From Tubulanus polymorphus (taxonomy: Eukaryota > Nemertea > Palaeonemertea > Tubulaniformes > Tubulanidae): a stretch of 64,000 nt of DNA. The notes under the pieces were generated by a model. The model was given only the letters and a program-made list of their open reading frames with translations, was not told the DNA's origin and searched no databases. The position numbers and the translations under genes were made by a program. Position 1 is the first letter of the stretch, and each line of letters opens with the position of its first letter. Positions 41,867-55,120 of this stretch are shown here, piece after piece. The stretch covers positions 15,714,447 through 15,778,446 of the forward strand of contig NC_134030.1 of the NCBI RefSeq assembly GCF_964204645.1, read 5' to 3'.

Positions 41867-44800
41867 CCTGGTAGTGCAGTCAGTTCAGTGCCGAGCAGTT
41901 ATGGATCGAGTGGGTCGCGACGCGCTAAAACACGTCAGTATCGTGTCATTAGTCATACGTCAAATGTCGATGAAACTTTATTTGGAATGCCGCATCACAT
42001 CCAACAACGCAATCAGATGCTAGCTGAAAAGTGGCAGAATACTGATGCCGATTCAAGCAATGTAGATTCGATTGAGAAACAGGCCCGTGATCGCAGTGCG
42101 AAACGTGGAATCAAATCGAAGAAATTGTCACCTAAAAAAGAAACGGTACAAGTTATAACAAAAGACCTCATCAGGAATCTTGTGTAAGTTCAATCCTACT
42201 TAGAATCTCAAATCTCACCCCATTTTCCCAGTGAATATCTCCTTCCTCGGCAGAGATTTGAGTGTTCTCGATGAGGGGTTTTAGCGCGATAGCCCGCCAA
42301 GCTGTGGCACTTCACCGCCGCGGCAATAAAAGATACCCCATGCTTAGAAAAATGAGTTCATTTACTTATCTGGCTTTCTAAGACTGTCAGGTTCACGTGC
42401 TCCATTTAATTACCGTCGCATCAATAATTATATAAACACAGACTTCATAGCTCCATGTCACCTAGTAAAGACTCTTTTTGTCAATAAGTGCATGGTTTTG
42501 CGCGAGCGTGTGCTGAACTACCCGTGGTATAAATATCCAGGGATTTCTCTGTGCATTAAGTATAAAAAACAGCAATGCCAAAAAAGGTCACACCGCTGCA
42601 CCGAGTGCTTGCTGAATAGACGACCCAGCAGCCTCAATTTTTCTAGTCTACTATCGAGATAAAACATTATCATCATAACTTATCAAAGTCATGATTATTT
42701 GCATGTCCCTTTAAGAGGTTAAGTTTGTAGTGTTAGAAAGCTCAGTTGAAATTCCTTTGATTATTATAATAACTAAGATTTTCTGACATTCGTCTCTTGT
42801 GATTCAAAAAGCTGCCATTTTAATTTTTCCGTCGCAAATCACACAATCAGACTGAAATCAGTCCAGATACTTAATTCTCGTGATCTGCTTCATCTCACGC
42901 TTTTTCACAAGCCGTTATTATGTTCCATCAGTATAACTTCTGTTTGGTTGATAATTTCAACAATGTTACCTATTTATTGTTTCAAAGCTGGGCATTAATT
43001 AATACGTTGACGCCATCACATCATGTTCGCGTCCCGACAATGCAATAATTAAGTTTTCTATAATTCCCTCAATCGTGATTAGCATGGCACAGCTGGTCAG
43101 AAAACCCATTATCGTTGCTTTGCAGCAACATTATTCGTTTGATTTTCTTTTAAAGTGTTCCATCAGAAGATCCATCAGGACAGTCAGTGATATTATCACG
43201 ATCAGATTTCGAGCGAATAATGAAATCATGTCGTGTTTTAACAAAAGAAGAACGTGAGGCTCAAGCAGAGCGTATTAAAAAAGAGAAAGAGTCTCTTCAG
43301 GTATTCAGCTTAATAAACCCTTGACTTCCTTTTGAAAATTTTGAACAAGAAAATCATCGTGACAAGGTGACTGGCACATTAAGTGAAATTTTCCAAAAAA
43401 TCTATATCCTTCACAGTTGCTTCCGCTTTCAGTGCCCATTACAAAAGTAATATAGAGAAATTCTGCATAATACTACTGGATCGGACCTCGTTGAAAATGA
43501 ACGATACAATGATGATCTCTGATGAACATTTGATGTGTTTTGAGAAATCCATATATTTCATTCTAGGATGCATGTTCAGAACGTAAAAATCAGATGAAAA
43601 TTTTAGACATCAATCGACGAGAAAATGAACCATTGAATGACCTTGAAGAAGAGGCACGAGAAAAATCTGAACATCTCCTTGAAAGAGCAAATGAACAGAG
43701 GCAAGAGCAAGAGGATGAAATTAAATATCTGAATGAGGTACATTTATAACCAACTCGTGGGGCCACTTTGCAGGCGGCAATTTGCCACAAAATTCATCTA
43801 GAGGGCATGATAAATTAGTGTGCAGTTGTGGTATTTGTTGGCGATTTTAAATCGCCAACAAATACCACAACTCCACCCTTAATTATAAGTTGTTGATGAT
43901 TAGCGCCTATAAAAATGCGTTGAATTTTGAGGAAGCTGCTTGTATTGTCTGTTATATCTCAATGCCAGATTGTTTTACAGCTTTGAAACTGGCCAGGGAG
44001 GTAGAAGGATCTATTGTCTATTGCATAAGCCTATTTCAAAGAATCAACGAGTAATTTGGATTGATAACATCGAAAGTATTTCAAGCAAAGAATTGAAATT
44101 ATTCCTGCAGCTAATTCTGTCTAAGATTCATCAGTTCATGAGTCAAAATATCCTCATAATTAGATCTAACCATGATCTTACTTACTGTCACTAAATGATA
44201 ATCCAAAACGATGATTTATACATTCATGTTCCTTGCTGTCTACTAGAGGCATTCTGTATGAATTCAAATGCCAAATGGATATAAAATGTATAAGTTACAA
44301 GAGCAATTCAACTTGTATACACTGAACAAGCGCGTCTACATCAAAATCATCAATTCTGACTAGTTAGAAAAGAATTTTCCAATTTTTAAATCACCTAGCC
44401 TGTATACTATTGTCTATTGTTTAGTGTGAAAAGTAGAAAATCTTTAGAAAAGTGTCAGTTACCCTTTAAGTAATTTGTGAAGTTTTCATGGGAAATTTTG
44501 AAAATGATTTAACCAATTATCTTGACCTTACACACATCTTTGTGTCCACATTGTCATTTCATAGTGTTATGAATGAACTGGCAGAGGCAAGAAACCAGCT
44601 AAGAATTGTCTGGCAGTATGGAGAGGCTATGATATTATTTATGGGGGACTCAAGTCTGGTGCACACTTGAAATTTTTTCATAATAATCTTTAGAAAGCAA
44701 AGAATTTTAGCTTCTTTTTCGGCCAATATTTAGAGAGCATATAACAACTAAAATCATTCTGTATCATTTTTGCAATGGAAATTTTATTCTTTAAGATTTC

Positions 44801-47800
44801 TATTTGATTTTTCACACTTCACCGGCAATGGGAACAAGAAAAAATAGAGAATCTCTTCACCATTGCCAGTGATGAGTTATCTTGTCATGTGGTTTTCTAT
44901 ACTACGTAAAATTGATCAGTATAGGTGATTTATCAATGTACAAATGGTACTGGCAGCATATTAATTGTATAATTTCAAAAATTAGCATTGGCCATAGCGA
45001 CTGGACCTTAACCACTAGGTGGCAGCAAACATGTAAAACATAGATCTGTCAGGAGTGATCTAATTGGCATCCATCTCTGTGTCGTCACTCCTCATTTATA
45101 GGTAGAAAGAGGTTTTTTGAGGAAAAATATGAACAGGTTTTAACGTATTTAGCCTATAATCTTGATATTTGATAAATGTTATCAATTCGATTTCATACAC
45201 GCATTGATTATTATCCTTAGCTTGTGTTTCTTTGAATCTACCGACAAAAGTTTTGCCCGAAGTCAATTTATTCAATTAAAGGGCAAATGCCATCAAAATT
45301 GTACTGCGATTTCTCAACCAGAAGAAACATAAGTATATAAATAACAATCTGAGATCTGACTTATTGAAAAAAGTAACTTGAATTAGCCGTGAATTAGTCA
45401 TTTATTTATCCTTCACTCCATGCGTATAGTTCATATTCAACCCGCGGGTGGCGCTATTTATGATGTTAACTATGACAATCAACACAACCACGTATGCGCG
45501 CTGGTACGCGTAGCCTAAGCATAATCGATAGAATAAACATCATTTGCTCACCGTATTCACTGACCTACAGCGCTACTCACTTATATACAGTTATCATGGC
45601 ATATACAACGTTAGCAACATTATACAATGGTAAGAGTTTACTAATTCAAATCACTCCCAAAACGATAAAATACCGCATGAAATGTCTAGTGAAATGACTG
45701 GAAGCCGCAAGCCTTTGTCAGAGATGATGTCAGAAACACGCACCTGCTAACATAAACAATAACAGTGAACACGTGCTGAAATTGCTGATTTAAAAGTCGT
45801 ATTTCTCAGTAATGGCTGAACTAAAATTCAAACCAGTTCCATATTTGATATTTGTGAATACATCACATTTGAAAATGAAGTTTACACAATATTCTATTTT
45901 GATGGCATTTCCTCTTTAAGTTTTTATCTTGTTATTTCCGTCACTTTTTGCAAAAAGTCATGGAAATGATTTAAAGACCTGATGTTTAAGCATTGGAAAT
46001 ATGAAATTGATTGAAGGTCAGGTATTGAATTTTTTATTATAAGTTAAGCTCCCGCGTCAAACCCCAAGGGGCTCTTGTTTTCATTTCAGTTGATATTGAA
46101 CGCAAAATGTCACGCAATCCGAGATGCTCAGGTTTTGGAGAAAAAAACAATCGAAGATGAAATGGAGGATGAAGAAAAACGCTTGGACATGATGATGGAA
46201 GTTGACCGTGTGAATTCGATCAAAATTCAAGAAGAGATTGCAAAGTCCCGCAAAGAAGACTGTCTCCTTGGCGCCGAAAAGTTATTGAAGCAAATCCATG
46301 AAAACGAACAACAGTCATTGTATGAACTTGAACATAAAGATATGGAAAATCGAATGATACAGAAAATGATTCAACGCTACATTGAGGAAGACCTTGAAAA
46401 ATTGGAACAGAAGAAACATGAGCAAGCACACCACCGGGTTGGTTTTCTTTAAACTATAATGTTACTTGCAACCACTTTTCTCAAATTAAGTTTTCTAACC
46501 TCTATTTTTCACACAATTTTCTGTATTACTGGGGAGGAGACTTAGTTCTGTCTTGTAACTGTTTGTCATTGATTCTTCTAAATATGCTATTTGAGATGTC
46601 CACCCCTATTGGGAAAAAGGTCATTGGTGATAAAATATGGCTGCCATTGGGGTGGCCATCTTGAATTTCTTGTTTGCACAATGCAGCCCGCAATTCTTGA
46701 TGGATTTCCGCAAAATATGGTGTGAGGATCAGGGTAGGTAAGCTGTCCATGCCTATTGTATATTGAGGTCATCGGCTTTCAAAAATGGCCGCCAGGTGAG
46801 CCATCTTGAATTTCTAGCATGAACCGGCCTGCAATTATTGATGCGTTTTCATGATACTAGGTGTAAGAGTTTTGGTAGGTGAAATGTCTACCCCTTTTTG
46901 AAAATTGAGTTCAAGTATGGCCGCCAGGGTTGCTATCCATCTTGGATTTCTTTTCAGCACAATGCCTACACCAATTCTTAATGCATTTTTTCATGTAGTG
47001 TGAACTTTGGGGCAGCTTAAATGGGCTTGTCTTTTCATGTAAGGATATATGAACATTATTGTCACATAACTATTTTAAAACTTGTTACATCGTTAAAATG
47101 TAAATCATCCTGTAAAACATTGAATACTGGATCATTCTTCTTCCACTGCGTCATGAAGGTATAAGGCCCGTGGGCTTCTTGTTTACCTATGCCGTGACTT
47201 TTGAGTGACTGTGTTCAATTTTTTGTGGCACAAAATTTTATGCCTTTTAAGCTATACTAAACCTTGATATCCCATGAATTTTGCGTTCATCCATTCGTAG
47301 AGGAGCAATGTTAACCCGTGTAGAATACATAAAGCGAAACAGATAGTAGTTATAAGCCTAGTTCTTTTGGCCCTATAGGATAACTTGTTAATTGAACGCT
47401 ACCCGTGTATAGTACTAAACATAAGAAGTGAAAGCTTGTACTTCAAAGAAGCAAGTTATCATTTAAGTACTATCCGTCTCGCTTTACTCATTCAGCCTCC
47501 AATGATGTTCACACTCATACACTGGGGAATTCTATGTGTAACCCATCATTTAGTTTCTAATAGAAATAGTAACTGATATGAATTTGATCATGATTTCCAA
47601 CAATGATGGGGATTGACTCAAAGGAAAAGGTTCCACAATGCTGATAGATACCTGATTACTTCCAAATTCATCAATATGTTATCTTTATACATCAATGATG
47701 TTCACACTCATACACTGGGGAATTCTATGTGTAACCCATCATCTAGTTTCTAATAGAAATAGTAACTGATATGAATTTGATCATGATTTCCAACAATGAT

Positions 47801-50800
47801 GGGGATTGACTCAAAGGAAAAGGTTCCACAATGCTGATAGATACCTGATTACTTCCAAATTCATCAATATGTTATCTTTATACATATTATATTTGTTAAC
47901 AGGATGAATTAAATAAGGCTAATGCTGATATGTTGGATCGCAAAAAGTTGATTAAAGAACAGGAAAAACTTGCTGAAGCAAAAGTCATTGAATACATGAA
48001 GCAGAAAGCTGTACGTATGTTTGAAAAAAATCTAAATTGTTTTAAATGCTACAGAAAGAGATATACAGTCTACCTCGGATGTAACGTCGTTGGATATACC
48101 CAATTTTTTTCCTTCTATTAGGCCTTAAAAAAACATCGAAACCGTATTTTTTATAACGTAGATTGCTTATATCGTATAAATTATTTGGTCCCAATTAGTA
48201 AAATCAACGTAATTATCCTTGGATATAACTTAACCCAAAAATTAAGAGATTAGAAAAAATATAACAGTTAAAAACGAAAATGTTAATACGGTACAATATC
48301 CCTACTACTGTACACACTTGTGTCATGTTGAGTGATTGATAGATAGTTTCTATCACAAAACTAACATATAAGCATATCACGGTTTATGTTGTGCTGAGCT
48401 AGATAGATTTCTACATAAGCATAGATCGTGAATCATCATGTACGGCAATGTCAACTGTTGCCAGGGCTACCATAGGCATACACGCAAGCTATTTAAACTT
48501 CATTGGAAGTCAGATAGATGGCATATGGGGGTACTGTATGTATGTACTTTTTATGCACACCATAGGAATGCATGGATATCCCTTGGTTTTAAATGACATT
48601 CAGATATAACGAAGTTTCTACGGTATATACGTATACCGTATTTCGGTTATAACGTAGAAATTATCTGGTACCGACTGCTACGTTACATCCGAGGTAGACT
48701 GTATTGTATAATTTCTATGATTCTTGTAGCATACAAGTAAATCTTGGGCTCTGGATCTCTACAGAGTTCTACAGAGTAAAAAGTGTTGATGGTAGAGAGG
48801 CCGGAGTTGATAATGATAATAACGATCATAGATAATTGATGATGGTGTAACAAAGTGAAGGGCATGATCATGAAATAGGCTGAATCAAGTACATGAGGGT
48901 AAATGGAACAAAACGAATCAATCGTTGAGCACACGGTTGTCATACTTTTTAGGAACGAGAAGCTGCCTATGAAGCTGAACAGGAACGCATCCGTGTAGAG
49001 AAAGAGAAGGAGACAGCTCGTTTACGGGCATTACAGGAACGTGCTCGTGATGAACAAGCCGAACGGGATGAACTGCGAGCAAAACGAGCGACTGAACAGG
49101 CTGAACGTGAGTGGAGGCGTAAAAACACTGAAGAGGAACGAAAAAAACATGAAACAGAGGAACAGTTAAAGATAGCTCGTGCTGAACAGATGGAGAAAAA
49201 GGAACACTTTCTTGCTGTGCAAGCTAAGCGTGATCGTGCTGAATTTGAGCGAGTACTTGGGTAAATATCTGACATGACTTAATAAGTTATTTTTCCACCA
49301 TGTCATCCTGATTCAGTTTCCGCTTAAAAAGTTGTCTTTTTGATTCAAAATAGGAGATTAAGAAAATACAATTTTTTGCTTAATTTTCCTGTAACCGTCA
49401 ATCGGTTGCTAGTCACCGATGCGAATAAACCAGCTACAGTGAATAGATTAGTCAGTATTGATCTCTGTGAGGCATTCTAACTCGTTTTCCTGAGAGCATA
49501 TGGTGACTCGAGCCTACAATTTCTACATTAGCAGGAACGTGATTCATCATACGATTCACGTGTACTAGGGGGTATAGAATCCTTGTGTCATGTAAGTCTA
49601 ATTTCTGAAAATGAGAAGATCATCAGCAGTAATTGTGCAATACTTTTAAGACATTGTCTAATGAGTTTGGCTGATATTTTGGACAGTAATGCGTCAATGA
49701 CCTTAGGGGTCTCTGACCACTAAGGGTCAGACCTTGAAGGTGTGCCACAAAGTTTGCGAACTTTGTATCATTCAAAAGCGTGTGAAAAGAGCTTTCAGAA
49801 AATGTATATTTTATGGGGTTATTTGAGTTTTAAGTTTAAGTTACTCATTAGCACTTAGGAATTTCACTATAAAGTGCCAATTACTCCTCAGAAAATTCAA
49901 GGGAAAATCCAAGTTTATCACAATACCGAATTGCTCATTTGCTTGTTTATTTTAATGCATTACAAGTTCATGTTATTTTGTAGTGAATAGTCAAGGCTTT
50001 CATATATAAGTTTTGATGAGGTGGGCCACCAAAATCGTGTCCTTTTGGCCCCCCCCCAAAATTCATCCAAACATTCTTGGATTTGAAGTGAGTGCTCGGA
50101 TCTTGCCAGTTAAATGGTTAATTTTCATCATCACGAATAAAATTTTGATTGTGGAATGTAGGTATGCTGTACTATGTTAGGCTATGAAATCCTAGGCCGA
50201 CAAGTCTAGCTTATATGTGTTACCCATTCTAACAGCTTGTTAAGTAATGTCTCATCATCATGGCCCCTGTCTACACTTTGTTTGTCTAAGCCCTATCCCT
50301 CAGATCTATCATTATCCTAAGATGGATTGGCCATGACAGTGTCATGAGTGATTGATCAAATAATATATTTATTGGGACTAGCATCTTCAAAACTTTCAGA
50401 GACACTGATCAGTCATGCAACCTTGGCCACATGAATCCATGGGGCTTTTAGCCTTATTGTTAAATAATAATGAGAACGCAACTATCACAATCCCAATGAT
50501 GATAATGAGTTTATTTACATGTTCAAACGTTTCGATCGATTTGGACTCATCTCTTCGAGTCCGTAAACATCGAAAATTGGGCCCCATTCAATGAGGCGAC
50601 ATGTTTTTCTGAGTCGTCATCCCGAAATCCACTGGAGGCTGCTCGTCACTTCGATCAATTCAAGTCTAAATAAACAAATTTATTGCCGCAAGACTTCACA
50701 TTCAGCCGCGGTCGTCTAACTGTATTTTTTAATGATAATCCCATTTTCTTCATCAGTACACTTTACCTATCCACAGGATATTTACTACTCTAAATATTAT

Positions 50801-53800
50801 AAGCACTGTCGAGCTGTTAAGATTGATGAATTAATTTGTGTCTTTATATCCTCGTTCCGCGGATCCGCTGCAAGTTCTCAAACTTGTTGTGTTAATTGCA
50901 TACTAATCATAAAAAAGAATTCATTGAGTGACCATGAGAATTGGTATTTAGAATTTTGGCATTTATTGGCTATTGAGAACATGTGAACTCATTACATGAT
51001 ACATCAAATTTAAGAAGATGTTACATTTATAATACAAATAATTACATCAAAGTAGAACTTACATTTATAATACAAATAATTACATCAAAGTAGAACCATT
51101 ATTTGTAATCAAATGTTGAAATTGTTATCAAAATGTATTACCAAGTTTGTTTTCTGGTGTTATTATGATGTGAAATTAACTACATTAGTTAGTAATGATA
51201 GACTGGGATATTTTTTCCGGGACATTTTTTCCCTGGGACATTTTTACCGGGGACATATTTTCCCAGGACATTTTTACCGTATACCAAACATACTGCATAG
51301 AGCACCATGATTTCATCTCGTTCAGCTGTTCTCATTCAAAATGGATTTTTGTGCTCAAAAGTAAAATGTACTCATTTGATCCGAATGGACCCATGGTCCT
51401 TTATTTTGTTAACAGCAAAAAGACCCATCCAGGCTAGACAACGAAATATTTGACCCGAAAATCAAACGGAACTTGGCTTGTTAAGGTCTAAAATGCTTTT
51501 GACATCCATACGAATGACATTTGTACTTGTGACATTTGAACGTATGATATTGGGCTTTACTTGAAATGAAAGTTGTTATATGTTGTCAAATTGAAAATTG
51601 TCAAATTATTTGACGTATATTCATTGCAGAGCGCAAAAAGAACTGGTTGAAAAAGAGAAACGAGAAAAAGATGAACATGCTCGACGTCGACGTGTTCACG
51701 CCTCAGATGTACGCATGCAAATCAAAGAGAAAGAACAACAAAAGATTGCTATACGAAACGCATTCTTTGAAGAGGGGGTACAAATTGATGCTGAGGCACG
51801 AGCACGAAGAACGAAACTTGACGAAATTAAGAAGAAAAAATTAGAAGAATTGAAGTACGTAGGCAATGAGTATTTATTTTTGATAAAGAAATCAATGTTA
51901 CCACTATAATTACATTTCAAGGATTCTTAATCTTCAGGAAATATTCAGGGGCTACGTTTTCCTGCATAATTATTGGTGTAGCCCATTATTTCTTATCCAA
52001 AAGGCCTGCTGCAATGGCCTGAGAAGCATCAACCTTATGTTGATGTTGATAAATCCCTAAGAAGTTTATTAGGATGACAAAATACACACCCCGGTATATT
52101 TTGCTCAATGTTATACAGTCAACTTCACTTAATCCCTATCAGTGTGACTGGCGATTTTTCTATGGTTTCATTGAAAATAAGAATAAAGTGAAAACCAATT
52201 TGTGACAAACCAACCCAAAATATGTCGAAAGGTGTTCCTTTTCATCCAACCATTTCCATAATCACTCCATCTTTCAGTATATATATTCGTGTGTTAAGTA
52301 CAATTTTTTGATAAAATTTGATGGAATTCAAAAAACTGTCACAGTTGGGGGTCATTCATTTACTACGTACGCATTAGGGGAGGGGGAGGGGTTAGTGCAA
52401 TTACGTACTGTAATGCTTAATGTATATGAAAATATGGCCGATTTTGCGTACAGAGGGCAGATTAAGAGGGCTTGACTGTAAAAACTGTCTATCTAGTCAA
52501 CCTTTGGAATAAAATGTCAGCTTGATTCCACCAATTATCCAGGTTGATAAACTTTACAGTAAATTATATAAGAAAATTCTGATCACTCATCTCAGTTGAT
52601 GTGATTTTTGTCAGGGAAATTATCTGCGGTTAATTCTGAAATGAATGAATGAATGCTTTCAGGAAATGTGGTATCGCTGACCATTTCTTACAGCAAATAG
52701 CAGCAAAAGTCAACCTATCGATGGAAGCGCGATAAATTCTTGGTAGCTTTTTACTTAGTTGTTTTTTCATCCATCTTCAAGCTTATGCATGTAGTTACTC
52801 TTATTCAGTCCCAAAAAAGGTTTGTGTCATGTACAGTGCAAAAAGTAAAAGGTGAAATGAAACCTAAAAGCCCTGCTGTACCCGGATTTCATATGCAGCC
52901 CACGATTACCAAAAATAGTTTACTTAAATGCTTTGCTGTCACTGATTGTCAATAAAGGTTCAGATGAATACTGAACAGATATGGACCCAAATAATGCTTT
53001 GCTGTTGCTGATTGTAAAAAGCTTGCTTTCCCTTATCCTCAGACACAAATTACAAGTCACTTTCATTTCCTGTTCCTTAAAGGTGCAGCTGGAGTCGAGC
53101 TGCATATTATGACCGAAGAATTTTGATTTATCTATTAAAGTTGAGTACTTGTCATTGTTTAGAAGTTAGGCCGTTCAGAGAGTCCAGGGTATTACCAACC
53201 TGATCACTTGGCAATATACATGTAACTTGAAACTGAATCAAATCAATATAAACTTATACCTATGTCTGTTTGATGATTTACTGGCTCCAATGATTAATGA
53301 TGAAGCTGTACCGCCAACGTTAGGCATGTATTGAGTTAAGATGGATGTTTCAAAGTTACCGGTAGATGTGACAAAATGTACAAAAAATTCTCAATTGGAC
53401 TTAAATATATTAGAGAGCTCTCAAAATTTCAATAGTTGTGTCAATTAGAACAACCAGGGGTGGATCGAGGGTTTGGGTTAGACATTATTGGAAGGAAATT
53501 TTAGGGCACCTGTCTCATCTAAGAGCACATCCATTATCCAAGCCAAAGTGAGCAGAAATTTTTGAAAATTTGGTACCATTTTAAGCTTCTAGAGACTAAA
53601 GAGCAATAAACATTAAAAATAAACCAAAACCCAAGACATGAATTCAAGAAATGCAGAGAAAAATGAAGCTGCAAAAAGTGTCTGGTGCCAAATTTTTTGT
53701 CAAGCATTTATATTTCAAGCCCCAGGACCTCTAGTTTCCGAGAATGAAACATCTTTACATGTATTTGTATCTGCCTTGGAACTGTTCAGAATTAACCACC

Positions 53801-54589
53801 GTTACTGCGTTATACCGCACATATCCTTAATCATATCAGGGGTTGACTGTACCGAGAAAAATCTGCAAAATTTCGCTGATAAAAATTTGTTTTCCAATAT
53901 TTTGTTGCTTCACTTATTTCCAATAGAACCTGCATTATCCTGATCATTTGGGACCGGTGACAATGCGGATTAAGGTAAAGGATTAAGCAGTTTTAAAGAG
54001 CAAATGTTGTCAAAATAGAATATTGTGTAAAACTCATTTTCAAATGTGATATATTCACAAATATGAAATATGTGACTGGTTTGAATTTTAGTTCAGCCAT
54101 TACTGAGAAATACGATTTTTAAATTGGCACGTGCTCACTGTTATTGTTGTAAGCAAGTGCGTGTTTCTGACGTCATCTATGACAAACGCTCGCGGCTGCC
54201 AGTTATTTCACTAAACATTTCATCCGATATTTATCCATTTTGGGAGTGATTTGAATTAATAAACTCTTAATATTGCACACAGTTGCTACTGTTGTATATG
54301 ACATGATAATGGTATATAAGTGAGTAGCACTGTAGGTCTGCGAAGACGGTGAACAAATGATGTTTATTTTATCGACTATACATAGGCACCGCTACGCGAT
54401 ACCCTATATATGCCCTTTAAGGCTCCATAACATGTTATGTATTGTCATGTGCCTTAATGACTTTTTATGGTTTATCAATTGAGTAACTCGAGATTTCTCT
54501 TGTTTTCTTACAGATCGGCTGGCATTGATACTCGGTATATCGCTCAAGTTGAACGGAAAATACAGCAACCACAACACGTCAGCGTCTAA
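41867..54589 (+). CDS. CFAP45: CFAP45 (CCDC19/NESG1), cilia and flagella associated protein 45
   Basis: Eight coding exons join in frame: 41867-42183, 43156-43300, 43567-43737, 46090-46437, 47903-48010, 48953-49260, 51630-51854, 54514-54589. Phases at each GT-AG junction agree. The product (565 residues seen) is a long coiled coil typical of CFAP45: an N-terminal SRRAKTRQYR..NVDETLFG segment, TKDLIRNLVVPSEDPSG, VLTKEEREAQ, ILNAKCHAIRDAQVLEKK, AEREWRRK, EFERVL and LDEIKKKKLEELK. Length is close to that of vertebrate orthologs. The protein is a microtubule inner protein of axonemal doublets in motile cilia and sperm flagella. The initiator exon was not found; ATG at 41490 with a donor at 41508 is a weak candidate. 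AATAAA at 54873-54878 can end the mRNA. Confidence 0.92.
43090..43130 (+). repeat. Short dispersed motif (AGAAAACC..TGCTTTGCAGC), copy 2 of 3
   Basis: CAGAAAACCCATTATCGTTG followed by CTTTGCAGCAACATT matches the copy at 20238 and, inverted, the one near 63627. It ends about 25 bp before the CFAP45 acceptor at 43155, so repeat-derived sequence may contribute to the branch-point region. Confidence 0.55.
43824..43872. repeat. 49-nt perfect palindrome (24-bp arms, 1-nt spacer) in a CFAP45 intron
   Basis: AGTTGTGGTATTTGTTGGCG plus ATTT, a single T, then the exact reverse complement. Both arms are identical over 24 bases. It lies about 90 bp after the donor at 43738. It could extrude as a cruciform or fold as an RNA hairpin. 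Confidence 0.9.
45289..45917. repeat. TIR element (MITE) in CFAP45 intron, copy 1
   Basis: The left end CAAATGCCATCAAAATTG and the right end, in reverse complement AAATGCCATCAAAATAG, are inverted. The interior includes a GATAGAATAAACATCATTTG block. Inverted relatives of the interior and right end occur at 53999-54420 in the same gene. Confidence 0.65.
46595..47185. repeat. Dispersed repeat with three degenerate internal copies (ATGGCCGCC / CATCTTGAATTTC family)
   Basis: Three imperfect units of about 150 bp share CCATCTTGAATTTCTT, a GCACAATGC word, CAATTCTTGATGCATTTT and a GTAGGT word. The right end is GGCCCGTGGGCTTCTTGTTT. It lies in the CFAP45 intron after exon 46090-46437 and is related to the interior of 19118-19671. 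Confidence 0.65.
47501..47886. repeat. 193-bp tandem duplication in a CFAP45 intron
   Basis: AATGATGTTCACACTCATAC begins at 47501 and again at 47694. The two 193-bp copies differ by about one base (CATCATTTAG / CATCATCTAG), so the duplication is recent. The second copy ends about 20 bp before the acceptor of exon 47903-48010. Confidence 0.9.
48066..48701. mobile_element. Tigger/pogo-like MITE with TA duplication
   Basis: The termini CAGTCTACCTCGGATGTAAC and their exact reverse complement at the right end are flanked by TA on both sides (48064-48065 and 48702-48703). The TIR sequence and TA target fit the pogo/Tigger branch of Tc1/mariner. No transposase frame is present. It lies in the CFAP45 intron. 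Confidence 0.8.
49261..51629 (+). other. CFAP45 intron
   Basis: No coding exon is supported in this 2.4-kb intron. It holds a 45-bp tandem duplication at about 51021-51105 (TTACATTTATAATACAAATA unit) and a run of about five 17-bp units GGGACATTTTTTCC-like at 51205-51280. Confidence 0.6.
52118..52478. mobile_element. Tigger/pogo-like MITE (ACAGTCAA..CTTAATC ends)
   Basis: The left end ACAGTCAACTTCACTTAATC and, in reverse complement, the right end ACAGTCAAGCCCTCTTAATC are inverted and flanked by TA. It is 360 bp, non-coding, and lies between the last two constitutive CFAP45 exons. Confidence 0.65.
52663..52735 (+). CDS. CFAP45: Candidate alternative terminal exon of CFAP45
   Basis: An acceptor (GCTTTCAG) is followed by a frame that continues from the donor at 51855 in the correct phase and encodes KKCGIADHFLQQIAAKVN, then LSMEAR and a stop at 52733. 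The pattern G-I-X3-F/Y-X2-Q/E-X3-K resembles the conserved CFAP45 C-terminus and the product of the last exon (SAGIDTRYIAQVERKIQQ). AATAAA follows at 52951-52956. It may be a duplicated, mutually exclusive last exon. Confidence 0.6.
53999..54420. repeat. Inverted relative of the CFAP45 intronic TIR element
   Basis: GTCAAAATAGAATATTGTGT, TTCACAAATATGAAATATGT and CAGCCATTACTGAGAAATAC match, in reverse complement, 45780-45917. Later blocks match 45520-45780 (AAATGATGTTTATTTTATCG against CGATAGAATAAACATCATTT). The copy ends about 90 bp before the last CFAP45 exon. Confidence 0.75.
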
Positions 54590-55120
54590 TCATCCCTCAC
54601 CTCAAAAATACTATATTGTTATCTTCTATCTGTTAAATATGTATAATATACAGAATTTTTAAAAACCCGTACACGGGTGTTCGATAAAATTATCCCAATC
54701 TTTTTTAGGATTATCATAGAACCTTCACTGCTTGCAAAGAATCTTTTTATGTCCCTTGAATGTTCGTTGTTAACAATATTGTGATATTTATTTGGGCAGT
54801 CTGGTTTTAGATAAAGAAATGTGAATGAATAATATACACACAGCAAATTGTTGTACATATGATTTGATTTTAAATAAATAATGAACTTTTAGTCAATCTA
54901 AAAAGAAAAACACAAATATACGTGTATCATTGTTTCGTGGGTATAGAGGATTACTCGCCTGCCATCGCCACACACGCAGTACCGCCTTGGCCAACTTAGA
55001 TATTTGATTCTATATTTAGGCAGGTGGGGATGGTTTCTGGTGCAAACGAACTAAGCACCAAAGCAGCGATAACGGATTTTTTAGTATATTTTGAAAGACA
55101 ACTATTCTAATCAAAATTTA
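54590..55120. other. CFAP45 3' UTR and downstream spacer
   Basis: The 3' UTR runs from the stop to beyond AATAAA at 54873-54878. Nothing else is recognised before the decayed element at 55120. Confidence 0.5.

Noticed and set aside
49261-54590. Additional host genes within the CFAP45 introns (several 60-100 codon frames)
   Set aside because: None has domain motifs, consistent splice sites or codon patterns distinct from intronic background.
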